A stretch of 64,000 nucleotides of DNA from Methylopila capsulata (lineage in GTDB: Bacteria > Pseudomonadota > Alphaproteobacteria > Rhizobiales > Methylopilaceae), in NCBI RefSeq assembly GCF_016907975.1, contig NZ_JAFBCY010000002.1, positions 744,001 to 808,000 of the forward strand, in the 5' to 3' direction. The position numbers and the translations under genes were made by a program. Below are positions 44,564 to 53,963 of this stretch, piece after piece (the stretch's first letter is position 1; every line of letters starts with the position of its first letter). The notes under the pieces were generated by a model. The model saw nothing but the letters and a program-made list of their open reading frames with translations, was not told the DNA's origin and ran no database searches.

Positions 44564-44995
44564 GGGCTTCGGGAGCTTAACGCCGCTCGACCGGACCACG
44601 CAAAATCCCTCACGGACGATCGCGCTTCGGATGGAGCGCGGGGATCCCTCCTCGTGCCGGAGGCGTGGGGAGGGATCCCCGCCGGCAGGCCGGGGTCGGG
44701 TGGGGGCCTTGGGCGTCGAGGGCGTCGGAACGAAGCGGATTCTGCGGACGCCCACCCCACCCGGCCAGGCTTCGCCCGTCCACCCTCCCTGTCCCAGGGG
44801 AGGGATCGCCCGCGTTTCAGTTCCAACGGTGAGGAGCGCGGCGCGGGTTTCCCTCCTCGCGCCGAAGGCGTGGGGAGGGTGGCCCTTCGCGCCAGCAAAG
44901 GGTCGGGTGGGGCCTTGTGCGTAGGACGCGCCCGCATCGACGCCCCGCCCGCGCAAGCGCAGGAGACGCCGGAGCGCCCTGCCTTCAGCGGGCGT
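44564..44995. repeat. Gene-free region with dispersed repeats (family C)
   Basis: Between mcd and the convergent FAD oxidoreductase gene. It contains two tandem partial copies (44640-44815 and 44845-44935) of a repeat with blocks ccctcctcg...gccggaggcgtggggaggg, ggtcgggtggggg-cctt, cccaccccacccggcc and ggcttcgcccgtccaccctcc. The same blocks recur at 53822-53908 and 58920-59092. No gene is seen. Confidence 0.75.
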
Positions 44996-46537
44996 TCAGA
45001 GCGCCGCGCCATACCCCGTGAGCGCCACCACCACGCCGCGCCGGTTGACCTGCTGCACCGTCGAGGCTCCGCGGACCGCATGCGCGGCGCAGACGCCGGC
45101 GGCTTCGCCCGCCATCATGTAGGCGGGCTCCATCCGGTAGCTGCAGTTCACCACGCGCGTCACCGAGGCGCAGACCGGCACGATCAGGTTGCTGCACTCG
45201 TGCTCCTGCGGCAGCAGGGCGCGCAGCGGCACGCTGTAGCGTTGCGCGCCCATCCCCGGCGTGCCCTTGGCGTTGCTGCCCTCGATCACCAGCTTGCCGT
45301 TGGCGTCCGCGAGATACTGCGTCGGGTGGCTGTCGTAGTCGTAGCCCCACAGCAGCACGCCGTCGGCGAACCGCGCGCCGCGGCTGGTGTAGCGCTGGTG
45401 GAGCTTGAACTGCCCGTTCATCCGTCGGGCCTCGCGCACGTAGAGCTGGCGCGGCCAGTTGTCGTTGTCGACGAACTCGCTGCGGGCGAGCCCCCACGCG
45501 TTGACGCTGTCGCGGAAGCTCTGCGACAGCCGCGGGTCGGTGGCGAAGAAATACAGCCGGCCGGCCTGGTACGAGGCGTGGAAGTCGTTGATCCGCCGCC
45601 GCACGGCCCGGGTGGCGGCGGGATAGGCCCAGTTGGCGCCGACCGGCTCGTCGTTGTTGCGATCGACCTTCGCGATGCCCGGCAGTTCGCCGCCGGCATG
45701 GAACACGTCGCCGGAATAGCCGCGCTGCAGGTCGATCAGGTAGAGGTCGGGATCGTAGGTCCGCGGCCGCTCGAACGGCCGGCGGTCGCTCGGGACGTTG
45801 GTCAGGCTCAGCCGGTAGTTGAAGCCCATGACGCCGGCGTCGGCCGCGCCGACCGCGAGGCTGGGGAACGGCCGGACCAGCGGCAGCAGGCGCCCGGCGC
45901 TGTCCCGCACGGTGATCTTGGTCTTCGAGAGCTGCGCCACGCCGAAGCCCGCCGTCGACTCGGAATAGGCGCGCTTGGCGTCGCGTCCCACGTCGTAGGA
46001 CACGCCGGCGGCGGCCATAACGTCGCCCTCGTAGCTCGCGTCGATGAAGACCTTTCCCGCGACGTGGGTGTCGTCCTCCAGCAGCAGGTACTTGATGCGA
46101 GCGCCGTCGCGCGCGAGCGGACGCCGCTCGTTGACGTCGCCGGGGAAGACCGTGACCCCCGCTTCGTCGAGCAGGCCGCGGAAGAAGGCCTCGGCCACGT
46201 GCGGCTCGAACCGGAAGGCCTTCGGCAGCCCATAATGCGCGCCCATCGCCGCGAAAAAGCGGCCGGCGAGGCCGCCGATCGGCTGCTTCGCGTTGGCGTC
46301 GGAGCGGCTGAGGCCGTTCGCGGTCATGCCGCCGATCGGGTTCGGCCCGACGATCAGCGCGACCCGGAGGTTCTCGCGCGCCGCGGCGTAGGCGGCGATG
46401 ACGCCCGCGGAGGTCGCGCCATAGACCACGACGTCGAAGTGAACCGCGGACAGCGCGGGCCCGCCCGAGAGAACGGCGACGCTCGCTGTGGCGCCGGCGA
46501 CGAAGGTGCGACGGGTCAGGATCAGCGTCACGGCCAT
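44996..46537 (-). CDS. Exported FAD-dependent oxidoreductase (FAD_oxidored type)
   Basis: A 513-residue flavoprotein. The N-terminus has a twin-arginine signal (LTRRTFVAGATASVAVLSGGPALSA), so export is by Tat with FAD bound. The dinucleotide-binding fold is FDVVVYGATSAGVIAAYAAARE and GMTANGLSRSD. The remainder includes FIDASYEGDVMAAAGVSYDVGRD, MGFNYRLSLTN, and the C-terminal NLIVPVCASVTRVVNCSYRMEPAYMMAGEAAGVCAA, typical of FAD-dependent glycan or steroid-type oxidoreductases (PF12831-like). The substrate is unknown. It is isolated, with 430 and 630 bases of gene-poor DNA on its sides. Possible horizontal origin. Confidence 0.88.
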   Translation of the reverse strand: MAVTLILTRRTFVAGATASVAVLSGGPALSAVHFDVVVYGATSAGVIAAYAAARENLRVALIVGPNPIGGMTANGLSRSDANAKQPIGGLAGRFFAAMGAHYGLPKAFRFEPHVAEAFFRGLLDEAGVTVFPGDVNERRPLARDGARIKYLLLEDDTHVAGKVFIDASYEGDVMAAAGVSYDVGRDAKRAYSESTAGFGVAQLSKTKITVRDSAGRLLPLVRPFPSLAVGAADAGVMGFNYRLSLTNVPSDRRPFERPRTYDPDLYLIDLQRGYSGDVFHAGGELPGIAKVDRNNDEPVGANWAYPAATRAVRRRINDFHASYQAGRLYFFATDPRLSQSFRDSVNAWGLARSEFVDNDNWPRQLYVREARRMNGQFKLHQRYTSRGARFADGVLLWGYDYDSHPTQYLADANGKLVIEGSNAKGTPGMGAQRYSVPLRALLPQEHECSNLIVPVCASVTRVVNCSYRMEPAYMMAGEAAGVCAAHAVRGASTVQQVNRRGVVVALTGYGAAL

Positions 46538-47166
46538 CCCCCAGCATCAGCGAAGACGGTGCGGCTTTTCACGCTTCGCGACGCCCAGTGCGGCTCGCAA
46601 ATCTCGGGCGTCTCTTTGCGACGGCGCCCCTCGAAAACCAGGCGCGGCGCTTCGTCGGCGGCCCGTCAGCTCCGATCCAGGCGGCCAAGCGACCGCGCCG
46701 GGAGAGCGTAGGCGCCAGAGACATGGCCTACAAGATAAATCTGTGAATTAGGTCAGGACAACATCCCTGACCGGCGGAGGGCGCGTCGAACACGCACGAC
46801 CCGGCGCGGACGATCGCGCCGGCGATTATTTGCTATGAAAAACGGTCACTTAAATGAGTTTTACCAGAGGGCGACAAGGACCGCCGCGCAGCGCCGAAGA
46901 TTGCATAAATCCAGACAGATCGCCCGAAAATTGTATCTCTCACCCCCCATTCGTCGATTGACGCCGCTCAATTTTGGCATCATTCTGGCCTTCAACAGGC
47001 GATGATATGTCGAAGGCGAGCCCTTCGGCGCAACAATCGGTCGCCAGACGAGGTCCCGCCAGGGACGTGTCGGCGGGACGCGACAGCCAATCGGGGGATA
47101 GGCCGTTGCGTTCCGCCACACACTGTCTCGCACGGTCGTCCGACCGCCGTTTTCAATCCGCCGATC
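46538..47166. other. Gene-free 629-base region with an AT-rich centre
   Basis: Upstream of the FAD oxidoreductase and downstream of upp. No convincing coding ORF; a 90-codon minus ORF (46861-47133) has no ribosome site or recognisable family. The centre (about 46820-47000) is markedly AT-richer than the rest of the window and contains TTAA-N7-TTAC at 46850-46864, one mismatch from a CtrA box. The promoter of the oxidoreductase gene should lie here. Confidence 0.6.
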
Positions 47167-47796
47167 TTATTTCGTGCCGTAGAGCCGATCGCCGGCGTCG
47201 CCGAGACCCGGCACGATGTAGCCGAGCTCGTTCAGCCGCTCGTCGATCGCGGCGGTGAACAGCGGCACCCCGGGGCAGGCCTCGACGAACCGCTTCACGC
47301 CCTCGGGCGCGGCCAGCAGGCAGAGCGCCCGGATGTCGCGCGCGCCCTTGCGGCGCATCAGCTCCACCGCCTCGACCATGGAATTGCCCGTCGCGAGCAT
47401 GGGATCGACCACGATCACGAGCCGGTCCTCGAGCCCGGCCGGCGCCTTGAAGAAGTACTGGACCGGCTCGAGCGTGTCGTGGTCGCGGTAGAGGCCGACA
47501 TGGGCCACGCGCGCCGAGGGCACGAGGTCGAGCATGCCGTCGACGAGGCCGTTGCCGGCGCGCAGCACGGAGGCGAACACCAGCTTCTTGCCGGCGATCT
47601 TCGGCGCGCGCATGGGCGCGACCGGCGTCTCGATGTCGACCAGCTCCGTCGGCAGGTCGCGCGTCACCTCGTAGGCCAGCAGCAGCGAAATCTCGCGCAG
47701 CAGCAGGCGGAAGTTCGCCGTCGAGCGCTCCTTGTCCCGCATCAGGGTCAGCTTGTGCTGCACCAGCGGATGGTCGATCACCGTCACCTGCGCCAT
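47167..47796 (-). CDS. upp: Uracil phosphoribosyltransferase
   Basis: A 209-residue salvage enzyme converting uracil and PRPP to UMP. It starts [21 protein letters not shown]. The [14 protein letters not shown] block, PRPP loop [12 protein letters not shown] and the uracil-binding tail [20 protein letters not shown] are all present. Length equals the E. coli enzyme with ATG 47796; an in-frame GTG at 47832 overlaps the deoA stop (GTGA) and would add 12 residues. It is the last gene of the cdd-punA-deoA-upp operon. Confidence 0.96.
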   Translation of the reverse strand: MAQVTVIDHPLVQHKLTLMRDKERSTANFRLLLREISLLLAYEVTRDLPTELVDIETPVAPMRAPKIAGKKLVFASVLRAGNGLVDGMLDLVPSARVAHVGLYRDHDTLEPVQYFFKAPAGLEDRLVIVVDPMLATGNSMVEAVELMRRKGARDIRALCLLAAPEGVKRFVEACPGVPLFTAAIDERLNELGYIVPGLGDAGDRLYGTK

Positions 47797-47828
47797 CGTC
47801 GCCCCCACGCTCCCCGCATCTGGATCGT

Positions 47829-49154
47829 TCACGCGATCCGCTCCTGGATCAGCGGCCGTTCCGCGGCCGCGGCGCCGTCACCGATCTCGTAGGCCCGGCG
47901 CACGGCGGCGGCGGCGCGGTCGGCCGTCGCGGCGTCCCGCGCATGAACCCGCGCGAGCGGCCGCCCCGGCCCGACCTCGGCGCCCACGAGCGCAAGCTGG
48001 TCGAGCCCGACCGCGGGATCGATCGTCTGGTCCGGGCGCGTGCGCCCGCCGCCCAGGCCGACGACCGCGAGGCCGAGCGCCCGCACCTCGATCCGCACGA
48101 CGCGCCCCGGACTCTCCGGCGCGACCTCGACCACCACGGGGGCGGCCGCGAGATGCGCGTCGGGCCGCTCCATCAGGTCGACCGGCCCGCCGAGCGCCGC
48201 GCCCATCCGGCCGAAGCGTTCGGCGGCCGCGCCCGAGGCGAAGGCGCGCGCCAGCGTCGCGCGCCCGGCTGCGGCGTCGTCGGTCAGGCCCGCGAGCAGC
48301 AGCGCCTCGGCGCCGAGCGCAAGCGTCACCTCCATCAGCCGCGCGTCGCTGCGGCGTCCGGTGAGGATCGCGACGGCGTGCGCGGTCTCCAGCGCGTTGC
48401 CGGCGACGTGCGCGAGCGGCTGGTCCATGTCGGTGAGCAGCGCGACCGTGGGAAGCCCCGCGCCCCGCGCCACCTCGACGAGGCTCGTCGCCAGCCGCCG
48501 GGCGTCGTCGTAGGCCGGCATGAAGGCGCCGGACCCGGTCTTCACGTCCATGGCGAGGCCGCCGAGGCCCGCCGCGAGCTTCTTCGACAGGATCGACGAG
48601 GTCAGCAGCGGGATCGCCTCCACCGTGCCGGTCACATCGCGGATGGCGTAGAGCCGGCCGTCGGCGGGCGCGAGGTCCGGCGTCTGGCCGACGATGGCGC
48701 AGCCGACGTCACGCACCGTCGCCCGGAGCGCGTCGAGGCCGGGCCGCACAGCGTAGCCGGGGATGGCCTCCAGCTTGTCGACGGTGCCGCCGGTGTGGCC
48801 GAGGCCGCGGCCGGCGATCATCGGCACACAGGCGCCGCAGGCCGCGAGCGCCGGCGCGAGCAGCAGGCTCACAGTGTCGCCCACGCCGCCGGTCGAGTGT
48901 TTGTCGACCACCGGGCCGGGCAGGTCGTCCCAGTTCAGGGTCCGGCCCGAGGCGGTCATGGCGCGGGTCAGCGCCACGGTCTCGTCGCGGTCGAGCCCCT
49001 TGAGGAAGGCCGCCATGGCGAAGGCGCCGACCTGCGCGTCGCTCAAGTCGCCCGACGCGACGCCGGCGACCAGCGCGCCGATCTCGCCGGCCGAGAGCCG
49101 CGCGCCGTCGCGTTTGCGGCGCAGAATCTCCTGCGGCGGAAGGTCAGAGGCCAT
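47829..49154 (-). CDS. deoA: Thymidine phosphorylase
   Basis: A 441-residue enzyme splitting thymidine to thymine and 2-deoxyribose 1-phosphate. Family signatures are [13 protein letters not shown] at the N-terminus, the phosphate-binding [39 protein letters not shown] and [18 protein letters not shown]. It overlaps the end of punA by 11 bases and is followed by upp. No deoC or deoB is present in the window. Confidence 0.96.
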   Translation of the reverse strand: MASDLPPQEILRRKRDGARLSAGEIGALVAGVASGDLSDAQVGAFAMAAFLKGLDRDETVALTRAMTASGRTLNWDDLPGPVVDKHSTGGVGDTVSLLLAPALAACGACVPMIAGRGLGHTGGTVDKLEAIPGYAVRPGLDALRATVRDVGCAIVGQTPDLAPADGRLYAIRDVTGTVEAIPLLTSSILSKKLAAGLGGLAMDVKTGSGAFMPAYDDARRLATSLVEVARGAGLPTVALLTDMDQPLAHVAGNALETAHAVAILTGRRSDARLMEVTLALGAEALLLAGLTDDAAAGRATLARAFASGAAAERFGRMGAALGGPVDLMERPDAHLAAAPVVVEVAPESPGRVVRIEVRALGLAVVGLGGGRTRPDQTIDPAVGLDQLALVGAEVGPGRPLARVHARDAATADRAAAAVRRAYEIGDGAAAAERPLIQERIA

Positions 49155-49947
49155 CCAGCCCCTCCACGAACCGCGTCAGCAGGCGCGTCAGCGCCTCGGC
49201 GCCTCCGGCCGCAGCCGTCTTGGTCTCGGCGTGGCTCGGCCCCTGCGCCGCGAGCCCGGCCGCGAGGTTGGTGACGACCGAGATCGCGGCGAGCTCGAAG
49301 CCGAAGTACCGCGCCAGCACCGCCTCGGGCGCGAGCGACATGCCGACGAGGTCGGCGCCCAGAACCCTGGCCGCGCGGATCTCCGCCGGCGTCTCGAAGC
49401 TCGGGCCGGGGAAGAACATGTAGACCCCCTCGGCCAGAGGAACGCCCTCCGCGGCGGCGGCCGCCGCAAGCGCCGCGCGGACCGGCGGCGCATAGGCGTC
49501 GACCATGTCGACGAAGCGCTCGTCGCCGGCAAGGCCGACCAGAGGGTTGAGGCCCGTCAGGTTGATGTGGTCCGCGATCGCGACCAGCGCGCCGGGCGGC
49601 GTCTCGGGGTCGAGCGAGCCGGCGGCGTTGGTCAGCACGATGCGGCGAACCCCGAGCGCTTTCAGAGTGGCGAAAGCCGGCCGCATCGCCGCGACGTCGC
49701 CGGTCTCGTAGGGATGCGCGCGGCCCTCCAGCGCAACGACCATTTTGCCGGCGAAATTTCCGACCACGACGCGCTTGGCATGGCCCGAGACGGCGGTCGC
49801 GGGGAAGCCATCGAGGTCGGCGAAGGCGATGCGGTGGGCGTCCTCGAACCGCTCCGTCACCACCCCGAGGCCGGTGCCGAGCACCAGCGCGGTCTCGACG
49901 GCGGCGCCGCCGATCAGGCCGCGAACGCGGTCGGCGGCGGAGGTCAT
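49144..49947 (-). CDS. punA: Purine-nucleoside phosphorylase (trimeric PunA/XapA type)
   Basis: A 267-residue class I trimeric nucleoside phosphorylase. The phosphate site is LVLGTGLGVVTERFED. Also present are SGHAKRVVVG, EGRAHPYETGD, the LTNAAGSL motif, VYMFFPGPSFETPAEIRAARVLGADLVGMS and NLAAGLA. It cleaves guanosine or inosine-type nucleosides. ATG 49947 overlaps the cdd stop by 4 bases (ATGA) and its own 3' end overlaps deoA. The set is strongly translationally coupled. Confidence 0.94.
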   Translation of the reverse strand: MTSAADRVRGLIGGAAVETALVLGTGLGVVTERFEDAHRIAFADLDGFPATAVSGHAKRVVVGNFAGKMVVALEGRAHPYETGDVAAMRPAFATLKALGVRRIVLTNAAGSLDPETPPGALVAIADHINLTGLNPLVGLAGDERFVDMVDAYAPPVRAALAAAAAAEGVPLAEGVYMFFPGPSFETPAEIRAARVLGADLVGMSLAPEAVLARYFGFELAAISVVTNLAAGLAAQGPSHAETKTAAAGGAEALTRLLTRFVEGLDGL

Positions 49948-50360
49948 GGCTGCGCCTCGAGGTTCGCGGGGCCGAAGGAGGATGGCAGCAGCTCGCCGAG
50001 CGTGAAGCGGGCGCGCACGCCCTCGGGGCCCGCGACCAGCACGTGCGCCTCGTCGGCCGCGAACTCGCGGAGGCGCTGGCGGCAGGCGCCGCAGGGGGCG
50101 CAGAGCGCCGGGCCGTCGCCGAGCACCAGGATCGCCGCGATCCGCCGCCCGCCGGCCGCGACCATTGCGGCGATCGCGCCGGCTTCGGCGCAGGTCCCGA
50201 CGGGATAGGCGGCGTTCTCGACATTGCAGCCCGCGTGGATCGCGCCCTCGGGCGTCGCGAGCGCCGCGCCCACGCGGAACTGCGAATAGGGCGCATAGGC
50301 CGCGGCCCGGGCCGCGACCGCGGCGTCGAACAGGGCGGCCACGGTCGGCGCGTCGGTCAT
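49944..50360 (-). CDS. cdd: Cytidine deaminase
   Basis: A 138-residue homotetrameric-type zinc deaminase converting cytidine and deoxycytidine to uridine forms. Zinc motifs are CNVENAAYPVGTCAEAGAIAAM (the expected Glu in C-A-E) and APCGACRQRLREF. It starts MTDAPTVAALFDAA at 50360, with ggacc/gaagga upstream; the frame runs further but is unrelated. It is the first gene of the nucleoside salvage operon. Confidence 0.95.
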   Translation of the reverse strand: MTDAPTVAALFDAAVAARAAAYAPYSQFRVGAALATPEGAIHAGCNVENAAYPVGTCAEAGAIAAMVAAGGRRIAAILVLGDGPALCAPCGACRQRLREFAADEAHVLVAGPEGVRARFTLGELLPSSFGPANLEAQP

Positions 50361-50513
50361 GCGGTCCTTCGGTCCTGCGGCGGGCCGGGCAGCATAGCCC
50401 GCCCCGGCGCGCCGGGGCCAGCCGGCCCCGTCCGTTATCCGCTGGCGCGATCCGGGCTGCGGTGGCACCTTGGTAGGTATCCGCCATGACGGGCTTCGAG
50501 GAGGCTTGGCTGC

Positions 50514-51359
50514 ATGGGTGCGATCGCGGCGCGCGCGCTCCGGGCGTTGATCCGGATGGTCCTTCCGCTCGCGGCGCTCGCGGGCGCCGCCACGTTCGCC
50601 GCGAAGGCCGCGGAGACCGACGTCGACCTCGAGCTGGTGCTCGCCGTCGACATCTCCTACTCGATGGACACCGAAGAGCAGCAGGTGCAGCGCGAGGGCT
50701 ACGCCGCGGCCATCGTGTCGAAGCCGGTGCTGGACGCCATCCGGGACGGCATGCTCGGCCGCATCGCGGTGACCTACGTCGAATGGGCCGGTTCCGAGGA
50801 GCAGGCGACCATCGTCCCCTGGCGCATCATCGACGGCCCCGAGAGCGCCAGGGCCTTCGCGGAGGCGCTCGCGGCGCAGCCGCTGCGGCGGGCCTACCGC
50901 ACCTCGATCTCGGGCGCCCTCGCCTACGCCGCCCGCGCCTTCGAGGCGAGCGGCGTGCGCGGCCTGCGCAAGGTGATCGACGTCTCCGGCGACGGGCCGA
51001 ACAACCAGGGCGAGATGGTCGAGCGCGTGCGCGACGAGGTGCTGGAGCGCGGCGTGGTCATCAACGGCCTGCCGCTGATGCTGAAGCGGCCGAGCCTGGC
51101 GATGATGGATCTCGGCGACCTCGACGCCTACTACCGCGACTGCGTCATCGGCGGCCCCGGCGCCTTCGTCCTGCCGGTGCGCTCGGTCGACCAGTTCCCG
51201 GACGCGGTGCGCACCAAGCTGGTGATGGAGATCGCAGGGCTCCCGCCCGCGGTGCCGGAGGCCCCTGCGGAGCCCCGGCCGACGCCCGCCGCCGGGCTCG
51301 CAGGCCCCTCGTCCTGCACCGTCGGCGAGCAGCTCTGGCGCGACCGTTTCGGGAACTGA
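50514..51359 (+). CDS. DUF1194 (vWA-like) secreted protein
   Basis: A 281-residue exported protein with signal IRMVLPLAALAGAATFAAKA. The core is a von Willebrand A-like fold: LELVLAVDISYSMDTEEQQVQREGYAAAI (DxSxS metal site), VTYVEWAG, TSISGALAYAARAF and VIDVSGDGPNNQG. The family DUF1194 is found mostly in Alphaproteobacteria and has no known function. It is divergent from the cdd operon, with 153 bases between, and is followed by a retropepsin-like gene. Confidence 0.92.
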   Translation: MGAIAARALRALIRMVLPLAALAGAATFAAKAAETDVDLELVLAVDISYSMDTEEQQVQREGYAAAIVSKPVLDAIRDGMLGRIAVTYVEWAGSEEQATIVPWRIIDGPESARAFAEALAAQPLRRAYRTSISGALAYAARAFEASGVRGLRKVIDVSGDGPNNQGEMVERVRDEVLERGVVINGLPLMLKRPSLAMMDLGDLDAYYRDCVIGGPGAFVLPVRSVDQFPDAVRTKLVMEIAGLPPAVPEAPAEPRPTPAAGLAGPSSCTVGEQLWRDRFGN

Positions 51360-51483
51360 GGCGCGCGTCTTGACCTCCGGTTCACCATCCCGCGAAAGCG
51401 CGCCCGCCGCTTAACCCCACCCTCACCCCGGCGCCGGAGGCTCGACGCTCGATCGAGAGCCGCCGGTCCGGGAGACGTTGCGC

Positions 51484-51996
51484 GTGATCAAGATGCTGGT
51501 CGTGACCGCCGGTCTGGTGGCCGGCGCCGCGTTCGTCGCGCCGCAGCTGCTGGAGCGCGGCCAGACGCCGCCCGCCGCGCTTTCGGCGCGCCCGGCGGCG
51601 CCCACGGCGCCCGCCGCGTCGGACGGCGGCGTGCTCACCCTGCGCGCCGGCCCCGACGGGCACTACCGCACGGAGGCGCTGATCTCCGGCCGTCGCGTGC
51701 CCGTGCTGGTCGACACCGGGGCCAGCGTCGTCGCGCTGTCGTACGAGCAGGGCCAGGCGCTCGGGCTGGTGGCCGGCGGCGACCGGTTCGACGTGACCGT
51801 CTCCACCGCCAACGGCCAGGTCGGCGCCAAGCGCGTGGTGCTGCGCGACGTCCGGCTGGGGTCGATCATCGTGCGCGACGTGGCGGCGCTGGTGCTGACC
51901 CGCGGCGCGATGGACGGTAACCTGCTGGGCATGAGCTTCCTCAGCCGCCTCCGTCGCATGGAGGCCAACGCCGGACGGCTGACGCTGGAGCGTTAG
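51484..51996 (+). CDS. Retropepsin-like aspartic protease (TIGR02281 type, clan AA)
   Basis: A 170-residue membrane-anchored protein. The N-terminal helix (about 4-20) is followed by an Ala/Pro linker and a single retropepsin domain. The catalytic motif VPVLVDTGASVVALS is at about 70-84, with an ILG-like NLLGMSFLSRL near the end. One such domain must dimerise to be active. GTG 51484 was chosen since ggag lies 9 bases upstream; TTG 51478 is nearer to it. Function in the periplasm is unknown. Confidence 0.9.
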   Translation: MIKMLVVTAGLVAGAAFVAPQLLERGQTPPAALSARPAAPTAPAASDGGVLTLRAGPDGHYRTEALISGRRVPVLVDTGASVVALSYEQGQALGLVAGGDRFDVTVSTANGQVGAKRVVLRDVRLGSIIVRDVAALVLTRGAMDGNLLGMSFLSRLRRMEANAGRLTLER

Positions 51997-52137
51997 TCCT
52001 CGCGCGCGCCGGGAGCCGGCTGCGAGCGGCCTCGGCGAATCCACGCCCCCGGACTTTTTTCGCCGCCGCCGCGCCCGCGGCCCATTCGGTCCTATAACTC
52101 CCGCGCAACGAGAGCCTCAAACGACGCGGAGACGACG

Positions 52138-53784
52138 ATGGCCGAGATCAGCGAACGCGCAGGCAAGCCGGCGGAGCGGTCCTCGCTCGTGAACGTGCCC
52201 AAGCTGATGACGGATTACTTCACCGGCGAACCGGACCTTGCGGTCCCGGCGCAGCGCATCGCCTTCGGCACCTCCGGCCACCGCGGCTCCTCGCTCGACG
52301 CGATCTTCACCGAGACCCACTTGCTGGCCGTCGCCCAGGCCATCTGCCTGTGGCGCGCGAAGGCCGGAATCGACGGCCCGCTCTACGTCGGCAAGGACAC
52401 CCATGCGCTGTCCGAGGCCGCCTTCGCGAGCGCCGTCGAGGTCTTCGCGGCGAACGGCGTCGAGACCGTGGTGGACGAGGCGCTCGGCTACACCCCGACG
52501 CCGGTCGTGAGCCACGCCATCCTCGCCTACAACCGCGGCCGGACGCAGGGGCTCGCCGACGGCGTGGTGATCACCCCCTCGCACAATCCGCCGGAGGACG
52601 GCGGCTTCAAGTACAACCCGCCGAACGGGGGGCCGGCCGGCGGCGAGATCACCGGCTGGATCGAAAAGACCGCCAACGAACTCATCGCCGGCGGGCTGAG
52701 GGACGTGAAGCGCATTCCGCTGCAGCGCGCGCTCCGCCTGCCGAACGTCACCCGACACGACTTCATCACGCCTTACGTCGCCGACCTGGCCAACGTGGTC
52801 GACCTCGACGCCATCCGCGCGGCGGGCGTGCGTATCGGCGTCGATCCGCTCGGCGGCGCGGGGCTGCCCTACTGGGCGCCGATCGCCGAGCGCCACCGGC
52901 TCGACCTCACCGTGGTCAACGACCGCGTCGACCCGACCTTCGGCTTCATGACGGCGGACTGGGACGGCAAGATCCGCATGGACTGCTCCAGCCCCTACGC
53001 GATGGAGTCGCTGATCGCGCTGAAGGACCGCTTCGACGTCGCCTTCGCCAACGACCCGGACGCCGACCGCCATGGCGTCGTGACGCCCTCGGCCGGGCTG
53101 ATGAACCCGAACCACTATCTCGCGACCTCGATCGCCTACCTCTACCGTCACCGGCCGGACTGGAAGGGCTCGCCCGCCATCGGCAAGACGCTGGTGTCGA
53201 GCTCGATCATCGACCGGGTCGCGGCCTCGCTCGGCCTGAAGCTCGTGGAGGTGCCGGTCGGCTTCAAATGGTTCGTGGACGGGCTCACCGACGGCTCGCT
53301 CGGCTTCGTCGGCGAGGAGAGCGCCGGCGCCACCTTCCTGAAGCGCGACGGTACGGTCTGGACCACCGACAAGGACGGGCTGATCCTCGGCCTGCTCGCG
53401 GCCGAAATGACGGCGGTCACGGGCAAGGACCCCGGCGCGCTCTACGAGGACCTGACGCGCGAGCTCGGCGCGCCGGTCTACGCCCGCGTCGACGCCGCAG
53501 CGACCCCGGAGCAGAAGGCGGTGCTGAAGAAGCTTTCGCCCGAACAGATCCCAGGCGAGGAGCTCGCCGGGGAGCCGATCCTCGCCCGGCTGACGGACGC
53601 CCCCGGCAACGGCGAGGCCTTCGGAGGAGTGAAGGTGACCACCGAGAACGGCTGGTTCGCAGCAAGGCCCTCGGGCACCGAGAACGTCTACAAGATCTAT
53701 GCGGAGAGCTTCATCGGCCCCGAGCATCTCGCCCGCATCCAGACCGAGGCGCGGGAGATCGTGACCAAGGCGCTGGGGGGCTGA
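52138..53784 (+). CDS. pgm: Phosphoglucomutase (alpha-D-glucose phosphate-specific)
   Basis: A 548-residue enzyme interconverting glucose 1-phosphate and glucose 6-phosphate, feeding glycogen and exopolysaccharide synthesis. The active serine is S148 in [13 protein letters not shown]. The metal loop is [13 protein letters not shown], the sugar loop GFVGEESAG and the phosphate loop [13 protein letters not shown]. Length and motifs match bacterial Pgm of the E. coli 546-residue type. A possible -10 (tataac at 52093) lies upstream without a good -35. Confidence 0.96.
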   Translation: MAEISERAGKPAERSSLVNVPKLMTDYFTGEPDLAVPAQRIAFGTSGHRGSSLDAIFTETHLLAVAQAICLWRAKAGIDGPLYVGKDTHALSEAAFASAVEVFAANGVETVVDEALGYTPTPVVSHAILAYNRGRTQGLADGVVITPSHNPPEDGGFKYNPPNGGPAGGEITGWIEKTANELIAGGLRDVKRIPLQRALRLPNVTRHDFITPYVADLANVVDLDAIRAAGVRIGVDPLGGAGLPYWAPIAERHRLDLTVVNDRVDPTFGFMTADWDGKIRMDCSSPYAMESLIALKDRFDVAFANDPDADRHGVVTPSAGLMNPNHYLATSIAYLYRHRPDWKGSPAIGKTLVSSSIIDRVAASLGLKLVEVPVGFKWFVDGLTDGSLGFVGEESAGATFLKRDGTVWTTDKDGLILGLLAAEMTAVTGKDPGALYEDLTRELGAPVYARVDAAATPEQKAVLKKLSPEQIPGEELAGEPILARLTDAPGNGEAFGGVKVTTENGWFAARPSGTENVYKIYAESFIGPEHLARIQTEAREIVTKALGG

Positions 53785-53821
53785 GGGCGCGCCCGCCTTA
53801 GGACAGGTTCCCGGCGCGCTC

Positions 53822-53908
53822 GACATCCAAGGCCCCCACCCGACCCCGGCCCGCGGGCCGGGGGCCACCCTCCCCACGCCTCCGGCGCGAGGAGGGATCG
53901 CCCGCGTC
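53822..53908. repeat. Dispersed repeat (family C) between pgm and quinone reductase
   Basis: Contains caaggcccccacccgacc, an internal palindrome ggcccgcgggcc, ccaccctccccacgcctccggc and gaggagggatcgcccgcg, all shared (inverted) with the 44640-44935 copies. It sits between convergent gene ends. It may act as a transcription end point because it forms strong hairpins. Confidence 0.75.
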
Positions 53909-53963
53909 CGACCGAGAGGCCTCTCAGACCTTCAAGCTTCGCAGGCGCTCTGACGTTTCGCCT

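Noticed and set aside
46850-46864. TTAA-N7-TTAC as a CtrA-controlled promoter
   Set aside because: One mismatch, and no gene starts close by on either strand; kept only as a note on the gap.
46861-47133. 90-codon minus ORF in the AT-rich gap
   Set aside because: No ribosome site, no domain, and neighbouring frames are equally open; not supported as a gene.
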